Below, in pieces: positions 58,085-64,000 of a stretch of 64,000 bases of DNA. The stretch is from the NCBI GenBank assembly GCA_023053685.1, contig JALIGW010000002.1, forward strand, positions 169,612,430-169,676,429. The letters run 5' to 3'. The notes below the pieces were generated by a model, which saw nothing but the letters and a program-made list of their open reading frames with translations, ran no database searches and was not told the DNA's origin. Numbering within the stretch: the first letter of the stretch is position 1; each line of letters opens with the position of its first letter. Made by a program: the position numbers and the translations under genes. The DNA is from Diadophis punctatus similis (Eukaryota; Chordata; Lepidosauria; Squamata; Dipsadidae).

Positions 58085-58487
58085 CAGGGGTCAGCAACCC
58101 GCGGCTCCGGAGCCGCATGTGGCTCTTTCATCCCTCTGCTGCGGCTCCCTGTTGCTCAAAAGGTGTCACAACTGCCAATGTGTGGCACCCACTAACGTGC
58201 AATTTATTAAGCTTTTTGATCCCCGGTAGGCCAACCATGGATAAATCCAAGAAAAAAAAGTTTCAGAAGAAAACCAAATCTTTAATTCAACTATATTAGT
58301 TGAATTGGGAGTAGGGTGGCATAGAAGAACAAATAATAAATAAATAAATAAATAAATATATATGCTAGTTTTGTGGCCGCTCAGGAAATAGTCAGGCATG
58401 GGAAGAGTTTTGTGGCTCCTGGTGTTTTCTTTTCTGTGGGAAACGGGTCCAAATAGCTCTCTGATTATTTAAGGTTGCCGACCCCTG
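58085..58487. mobile_element. hAT MITE (CAGGGGTCAGCAACC ends) with a nested LINE tail
   Basis: The ends CAGGGGTCAGCAACC and GGTTGCCGACCCCTG are inverted repeats. CCCTAACC is duplicated exactly at 58,077-58,084 and 58,488-58,495. The end family is that of the 1.8-kb element at 15,506. The stretch 58,305-58,360 (GGGAGTAGGGTGGCATAGAA, then (AAAT)n) is a family C LINE 3' tail inserted into it. Confidence 0.92.
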
Positions 58488-58599
58488 CCCTAACCTCATC
58501 ACGAATATCAGAATATTCATGTTATTTGTACTACTACATATCACCTACTCCATATAATCCCTCCTCCCATTTTCCCACAGTAGAAAATGTGGCAGGCCT

Positions 58600-59100
58600 G
58601 AATACAAAAAGGTAAAAGATGACTTCCAGGCCTGAGACATGGACACTAACTCACAATCGATACAAAAGCTACGAATGGTGTGAAGAGCCATAGAAAGATA
58701 CATGCTTGGCATTACAAGACAAGACAGCAAGGCCTGCACATGGATTAGAGAACAAAATAGAATAGAATTTTTTATTGGCCAAGTGTGATTGGACACACAA
58801 GGAATTTGTCTTTGGTGCATATGCTCTCAGCGTATACAATGCCATCAAGAAAGTATGCAATGCCTTCAAGAGAGTAAAAGAATTTAAATTGAAATGGAAA
58901 TCGGTGGGTCGCATAGCAAGAAGAACTGATGACAGGTGGACTAAGGCAATCATAGAATGGATCCCACTTAATAAAAAGTGTCCCATGAAAGAGACCTAAA
59001 ACAATGGTTTTAGGATCCCAATTGGCAAAAAGAAAGCTCAGGACCATATTGGTTTGAAACATGCGGAAGAGGCCTTCATCCTGCCATGGATAAACAATGG
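58600..59100 (+). pseudogene. RTE-like LINE ORF 3' end, interrupted by a family A LINE tail
   Basis: Upstream of the insert the frame reads RAIERYMLGITRQDSKACTW. Downstream it reads EFKLKWKSVGRIARRTDDRW, then TKAIIEWIPLNKK, with a diverged AQDH...EEAFILPW-like end in other frames. The MERSMLGI, W-GHIARR-D-RW and EW-P blocks are typical of the C-terminus of RTE-type LINEs. A (GAT)n tail follows directly, as expected for a LINE 3' end. The insert occupies about 58,752-58,846. Confidence 0.65.
58752..58846 (-). mobile_element. Family A LINE 3' tail inserted in the RTE-like LINE
   Basis: In reverse this segment reads CGCTGAGAGCATATGCACCA, then CCAATCACACTTGGCCAATA and two ATTCT-type units. It is the same as the 3' end at 62,770-62,850. 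The insertion is extremely 5'-truncated, about 95 bp. Confidence 0.85.
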
Positions 59101-59102
59101 CT

Positions 59103-59167
<65 letters not shown>

Positions 59168-59168
59168 A
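59101..59168 (+). repeat. (GAT)n microsatellite, tail of the RTE-like LINE
   Basis: About 22 GAT/ATG units directly follow the RTE-like C-terminal sequence. Confidence 0.95.
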
Positions 59169-60120
59169 ACTGATATAAAATCCTTTTTACTTCCAATTCC
59201 AATAGGAGAATGACTAAATTAGCATTTTCCAGAACATATGCCCAACATTTAAGCTGTTTTTATTCCTGAAACTACTGCTTCTGCCAAGGTCAGCACTTGA
59301 ATTTGGATAAGTGTGAAGAATTATACAAGATGTGATTTCAGGACTGCGATGCACAAATAGAAAACTGATCAATTTTTTTTAAGCTTCCTCTCTTAAGCAG
59401 CACAATCAATATCACACTGAAGCAATGCTACTTTAGAAGGGAAAAAAAGGGTGCTTAGCAGAAGCCTCAATGTGTTTTGCAGTTTCTAAAGAGAAAAATA
59501 TATTTAAAATCTTGATAGTAGCCACCTTGGGTACAGCCAAATATATTGCTTCTTTTTTGTGATGAATCTGTTCATTTATACAGAACATGATAACGGCACC
59601 GCTATTTTTTGTGCCTGGACTAGCCTTTGTGAGAAGATGAGGATATCAAAAGTTCTGTACCAGATAATTTGGAGGTAATTGAACTCTGATGTGCTTCCTG
59701 ACCTTTTCCAACTGTCTGCAATTGCAGTGCTGGAGTCGTTCATCATTTTTCTCCCTTCAAAATGTTCTTTGCCACTGCTATTGAGAGAAAGAATGCCCAC
59801 TAATCAGGACACCTCATGGAAAAAGTTCTGTTCCTCCATAGGTACAATGCAACTTGGTATTTGCTAAAGCCACTCACTGATCAGATAACTCTTTCCACAT
59901 TTCTCCAAACAGAATGCCTATTTCATGCTGCACTCTAAATGCATTTTTTTTTAAAAGCGAAGTGAGCAAAATAACTACCGGTAACAATTGACTACTGAAT
60001 ACCTTCAACCCACTTGCTAGAAGTCTTCAAAAGCTGTGACTAAACTGTGAGCACCATGTGCCAGTGTTCATAAATTGTGAATTATTCCTAATGTCTAAAT
60101 TTCATATTGGAAATGCCACC
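59169..60120. other. Unassigned AT-rich sequence
   Basis: Nothing recognisable is seen. Confidence 0.45.
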
Positions 60121-60128
60121 ATCTAAAG

Positions 60129-60585
60129 CAGTGATGGCAAACCTTTTTTTCCTCGGGTGCCGAAAACAAGCAAGCGCGCGCTATCGTGCGCGTGCGAGTG
60201 CCCACACCCATAATTCAATCCCCCTGCCCCTGCCCCCCTGTACATGTGTGTGTGACCCCCCCACGCTGCCCTGCCCACCACGCTTGCGCACACAACCCCA
60301 CCTCCCCCCCCATTTCCCGACTTCCGGTGGGCCTGGTAGGCCCGTTTTTCACCCTCCCCAGCCTCCAGAGGCTTTCTTGGAGCCTGGGGAGGGCAAAAAT
60401 GCCCCCCGCCCCCAGAGGCCCTCCAGAGGCCGGAAATGCCCTCCTAGAGCCTACGCACGAGCCAAAAATCAGCTGGCAAGCATGCACATGCACGCTGGAG
60501 CTGAGCTAGGTCAATGGCTCGGGTGCCGGCAGATATGGCTCCGCGTACCACCTGTGGCACCCGTGCCATAGGTTCGCCATCACTG
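60129..60585. mobile_element. hAT MITE (CAGTGATGGCAAACC ends)
   Basis: The ends CAGTGATGGCAAACCT and AGGTTCGCCATCACTG are inverted repeats. The flanks ATCTAAAG and ATCTAAAC differ at one of eight bases. The GC-rich interior is related to the copy at 51,601 by its ends and by the GGCTCGGGTGCC / GGCACCCGTGCC-like segments, but it lacks that copy's long hairpin. Confidence 0.9.
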
Positions 60586-60593
60586 ATCTAAAC

Positions 60594-61618
60594 GCTAATA
60601 CAGTCACTCCTCCTTTAGTGACTACCTCAGTTAGTGACCCAATATGATGGTAATAAATGATGATAAAAATCATTTTCTAACTAAAGCATGCATTTACAAC
60701 CAAATTTTGTGCACCTGACAACAAACACCAGAGTGAGTGTAATTCTGACACAACTGTATGGTGATAATTTGTGTGTTGACAATTTAAGATTTGCAAAATA
60801 CTGGCTGTTTGCCTAATGCACTTGGTAGATGCAGCGGCAAGCCATTTAGGAGCCCCCACACACCCAAAATCCCCATCCTTTAATTGAAACTGATTAAGGT
60901 CTGGCCAGTTTTAGGCAGCAGATTCTAATCAACTAATTTAAGGTGATAGAACTGAGCTTCTTAACTTGCAATTAGCATTTGTAGAGAAGCACTATGCTGT
61001 GGAGAAAAACAGCTCAGGAAGATATAATTTTAAGCAATTTCTTTGCCCTGTGAGGGGGCAAAAAAGGGGGGAGGGTCAGTCACAGGACATTGTACAAGAG
61101 AACTTTATCAGAATCAGATGACGGCAGCAACCACTGATCTTTGCAGTCTCTCTCATACACACATACATATCCACATGTCACTTTTCTTGTTCACTTAACA
61201 ACCATTTTGCTTCATGGCCAACTCACTGGAATAGAACACTAAACAAAGAGAATGTACAAACTTGAGAATAAATGTTCGAGTCCATTTATTTTATTATTTT
61301 AATTATTAATCAAATGTATATAATTTAGCATGTTATCTTATTTAATAATGGCATGCAAGAAGATTGAGCAGCAGGATGAGGCTACTAAATGTTACGTAAT
61401 GGCAGTGGGATCATCTTCCTGATAGCCCACTAAAACCTGTTTTGAGAAGTTATATTGCACAGTAGCCTCTTGCACTATGTAAATGGAATCTTCTTTTTGT
61501 GGGAAAATTAGTGTGTTTCTGCCTGAACATATCTGTGTGGCCTGTGTATATTGCAGTAGGATGCATGACAGAATGTAGTTTAAGTTCTTCATTTCATGAT
61601 ATCAAATAAATAAACATA
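60594..61618. other. Unassigned sequence
   Basis: The start (TACAGTCACTCCTCCTTTAG, TGACTACCTCAGTTAGTGAC) hints at an old interspersed repeat. I cannot define its ends or family. Confidence 0.4.
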
Positions 61619-61639
61619 CCATCATACCGGACATTCAAC

Positions 61640-62557
61640 ACCATCATACCGGACATTCTTCTAACTAAACTAAATCAGCTAGCAGTACCTGAACACACTT
61701 GTAAGTGGATCACAAGCTTCCTAACAGAAAGGAAGCAGCAGGTGAAGCTAGGCAAAATCACATCAGATACCTGTACAATTAGCACAGGGCCCCCCCAAGG
61801 CTGTGTACTCTCACCACTTCTCTTCTCTCTATATACCAATGACTGCATCTCAAACGATTCATCTGTTAAACTACTGAAGTTTGCAGATGATACAACAGTG
61901 ATTGGCCTCATTCGAGACAACGATGAAACCGCATACAGACAGGAGGTTGAACAACTAGTCTCATGGTGCGACCGGAACAATCTGGAACTGAACACATTCA
62001 AAACCGTAGAAATGGTGGTAGACTTTAGGAGAAACCCTCCCATCCTACCACCTCTTACAATACTAGACAACACAGTATCAACAGCAGAGACCTTCAAATT
62101 TCTAGGTTCCATCATATCTCAAGACCTAAAATGGTCATCTAACATCAAAAACATCATCAAAAAAGCACAACAAAGAATGTTCTTTCTGCGCCAACTCAGG
62201 AAGCTCAAACTTCCCAAGGAGCTGCTGATACAGTTCTACAGAGGAATCATTGAGTCTGTCATCTGCACCTCTATAACTGTCTGGTTTGGTTCTGCAACCC
62301 AACAAGACAGACACAGACTTCAGAGGATAATCAGAACTGCAGAAAAAACAATTACTGCCAACCTGCCTTCCATTGAGGACCTGTATACTGCACGAGTCAA
62401 AAAGAGGGCCGTGAAAATATTTACTGACCCCTCGCACCCTGGACATAAATTGTTTCAACTCCTACCCTCAAAACGTCGCTATAGAGCACTGCACACCAAG
62501 ACAACTAGACACAAGAACAGTTTTTTCCCGAACGCCATCACTCTGCTAAACAAATAA
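61640..62557 (+). pseudogene. LINE reverse transcriptase and C-terminus (family A), truncated but uninterrupted
   Basis: The frame is open from the truncation point to the stop at 62,557 (271 codons from the first ATG at 61,742). It carries QGCVLSPLLFSLYTNDCISN, the catalytic FADDTTVIGLI, then DFRRNPPILPPLTILDNTVS and FLGSIISQDLKWSSNIK. The thumb and C-terminal blocks follow (KKAQQRMFFLRQLRKLKLPK, RGIIESVICTSITVWFGSAT) and the final HKNSFFPNAITLLNK. No stop or frameshift is seen, so the insertion is probably young. It lacks the endonuclease and most of the fingers, so it could not act alone. Confidence 0.92.
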
Positions 62558-62834
62558 TTCCCTCACCACTGTAAAACTATTCACTAGGCTGCATTACTAT
62601 TACTATTAGTTTTTCTCATCGTTCCTATCACCCATCTCCTCCCACTTATGACTGTATGACTGTAACTTGTTGCTTGTATCCTTACGATTATTTCATATTG
62701 ATTGTTTCCTGATTGCTTACTTGAACCCTATGACAACCATTCTTGACAAATTTATCTTTTCTTTTATGTACACTGAGAGCATATGCACCAAAGACAAATT
62801 CCTTGTGTGTCCAATCACACTTGGCCAATAAAGA

Positions 62835-63027
62835 ATTCTATTCTATTCTATTCTATTCTATTCTGTTCTGTTCTATTCTATTCTATTCTATTCTATTCTA
62901 TTCTATTCTATTCTATTCTATTCTATTCTATTCTATTCTATTCTATTCTATTCTATTCTATTCTATTCTATTCTATTCTATTCTATTCTATTCTATTCTA
63001 TTCTATTCTATTCTATTCTATTCTATT
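62835..63027 (+). repeat. (TTCTA)n, equivalent to (AATAG)n
   Basis: About 38 pentamers with two TTCTG variants near the start directly follow the LINE 3' end. Confidence 0.98.
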
Positions 63028-63151
63028 ATTCTAAACCTTAGAATGAATTAAAGTAAGAAGACAGAAGGGAAATAATGCTATTTCAATTTATATATTACAG
63101 AAAATATCCAAAAAAATAAATAAAAATGAAACCAGGTACTTTAATGTAGCT

Positions 63152-63739
63152 CAGGGCTGTCAAATTCAAGGCCTGTGGGCCAAATCTGGCCCGTAGGATG
63201 GTTAAATCTGGCCCGTGGGGCCGTCCTGGAAACAGTTAAGGTCCGGCCTGCAGTGCCTCTGCCAGCAAAAATGGAGCTCGGGAGGGCCATGTGTGGCCTT
63301 CCTGAGCTTCATTTTTGGCAGCGATGGCCACCTGCAGCCCTCTGCCAGCAAAAACGAAGCTCAGGGGGGCTCTGTTTTCGCTGGCAGAGGGCTGCAGGAG
63401 GCTGTTGCAGCCAAAAACAGAGTTCAGGAGTTTGTTTTCTCTGGCAGAGCGCTCGGGCCATAGGCGCCCCTGACATGAATGACGTCAAGCTGGCCACACC
63501 CACCTTGGCCAAGCCCACCCCAGCCCCCTGAGATTTATTTATTTATTTATTTATTTATTATTTGGTTCTTCTATGCCACCCTACTCCCAAGGGACTCAGG
63601 GCGGCGAACAACGTTGTGCAAGAACACTGAACAATAAACAATGATTAAAAATAATGTTAAAAGAATTAAAAACGTTTAAAAAAATGTTAAAAACACAACC
63701 CTGATGCGGCCCTCAATGAAATTGAGTTTGACACCCCTG
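63152..63739. mobile_element. hAT element (CAGGGCTGTCAAATTC ends) with a nested LINE tail
   Basis: The ends CAGGGCTGTCAAATTC and GAGTTTGACACCCCTG are inverted relatives. The flanks ATGTAGCT and ATCTAGCT differ at one of eight bases. The interior has two inverted, GC-rich CTCTGCCAGCAAAAA-type blocks. A minus-strand family C LINE 3' end (about 63,531-63,702, (ATTT)n then GGTTCTTCTATGCCACCCTA) is inserted near its right end. Confidence 0.88.
63531..63702 (-). mobile_element. Family C LINE 3' tail nested in the hAT element
   Basis: It reads (ATTT)n, GGTTCTTCTATGCCACCCTA, AGGGACTCAGGGCGGCG and then AACACTGAACAATAAACAAT, as in the copy at 47,290-47,420. The orientation is minus, with the tail to the left. 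Confidence 0.85.
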
Positions 63740-63747
63740 ATCTAGCT

Positions 63748-64000
63748 GGTTCTTCCATCCTCTTTTTCCTCATATAATTTGAATCCAAGGCTTTCAGTTT
63801 GTGGTACACAATAAATGTTTAAATGTTTATGTTGACAATTCATTCTTCTGACACATTCTAAAAATTAACATTCAGTTATTGATGATGGAATGTACTTGTT
63901 TGCTGGTTTCCAAACAGATGCCCACAAGATCCCAAAGTGATCTTTCTTCACAACATTGTCTTAAGTATTTAAAGTTTTTTGAGGAATTTTCCGGCAATTA
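63748..64000. other. Unassigned AT-rich sequence
   Basis: Nothing recognisable is seen. Confidence 0.4.

Larger units (their letters stand above)
61619..63027 (+). mobile_element. CR1/L2-superfamily LINE (family A), 3' half with expanded (TTCTA)n tail
   Basis: The copy is 5'-truncated within the reverse transcriptase and retains an intact C-terminal reading frame, a 270-bp 3' UTR (GCACCAAAGACAAATTCCTT, CCAATCACACTTGGCCAATA) and a long pentanucleotide tail. A short direct repeat (ACCATCATACCGGACATTC, twice) lies at the 5' junction. Confidence 0.93.

Noticed and set aside
58117..58299. 60-codon lysine-rich open frame as a small gene
   Set aside because: It is contained in the hAT MITE at 58,085-58,487 and has no conserved motif.
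60107..60571. 154-codon proline-rich open frame
   Set aside because: It lies inside the hAT MITE at 60,129-60,585 and has low-complexity composition only.
62743..63051. ILFYS-repeat protein
   Set aside because: It is a translation of the (TTCTA)n LINE tail.

Overview
This window looks like non-coding, repeat-dense squamate DNA, most likely from a snake. I found no exon of a host protein-coding gene and no functional RNA gene. The lineage call rests on three things. CR1-superfamily LINEs carry (AATAG)n-type tails, a pattern I recall as reported for advanced snakes. There are many short hAT-like elements with 8-bp target duplications, tRNA-headed SINEs ending in a GCTATTGCTAT-like tail, and a GATA (Bkm-type) array. 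Long pure microsatellites lie in an AT-rich background.

Layout: 1-2.6 kb holds the 5' half of a minus-strand CR1/L2-type LINE (here family A). 2.6-11.7 kb is mostly AT-rich unique DNA with a hAT-like copy (3.56 kb), two SINEs and an LTR-like promoter block (6.6-7.1 kb). 11.75-13.3 kb has a CR1 3' fragment starting in a perfect snap-back hairpin, followed by a 1-kb TA-flanked DNA transposon. A second, inverted copy of that transposon lies at 55.9-56.9 kb. 15.5-17.3 kb and 20.9-22.6 kb are larger hAT-like elements. 17.9-18.6 kb is a decayed L1-like fragment. 25.2-26.3 kb holds a SINE nested in a SINE plus another SINE. 29.6-31 kb is a nearly intact CR1 reverse-transcriptase fragment broken by one frameshift. 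33.6-35.7 kb has a LINE fragment (family C), a candidate solo LTR and a hAT MITE with perfect target duplication.

The standout is 37.9-44.0 kb: an almost complete DIRS-type tyrosine-recombinase retrotransposon of 6,069 bp. It has 112-bp perfect inverted terminal arms, a 97-bp internal complementary region that reproduces the joined ends, a broken Gag, an open RT-RNase H frame and an open tyrosine recombinase frame. It sits inside a family C LINE. Removing it restores the LINE reading frame, leaving a single TTCTCC at the junction, so the integration reaction can be read from the sequence.

The last 20 kb continues with family C and CR1 fragments, long microsatellites, hAT elements (one with a near-perfect 222-bp hairpin), a piggyBac-like transposase N-terminus with an early stop, an RTE-like LINE end interrupted by a family A LINE end, and a family A LINE whose tail has grown into about 190 bp of (TTCTA)n. 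The genes here do not form a host pathway. They are the replication and integration machinery of separate mobile elements, most of them broken, with the DIRS pol and recombinase frames the best preserved.
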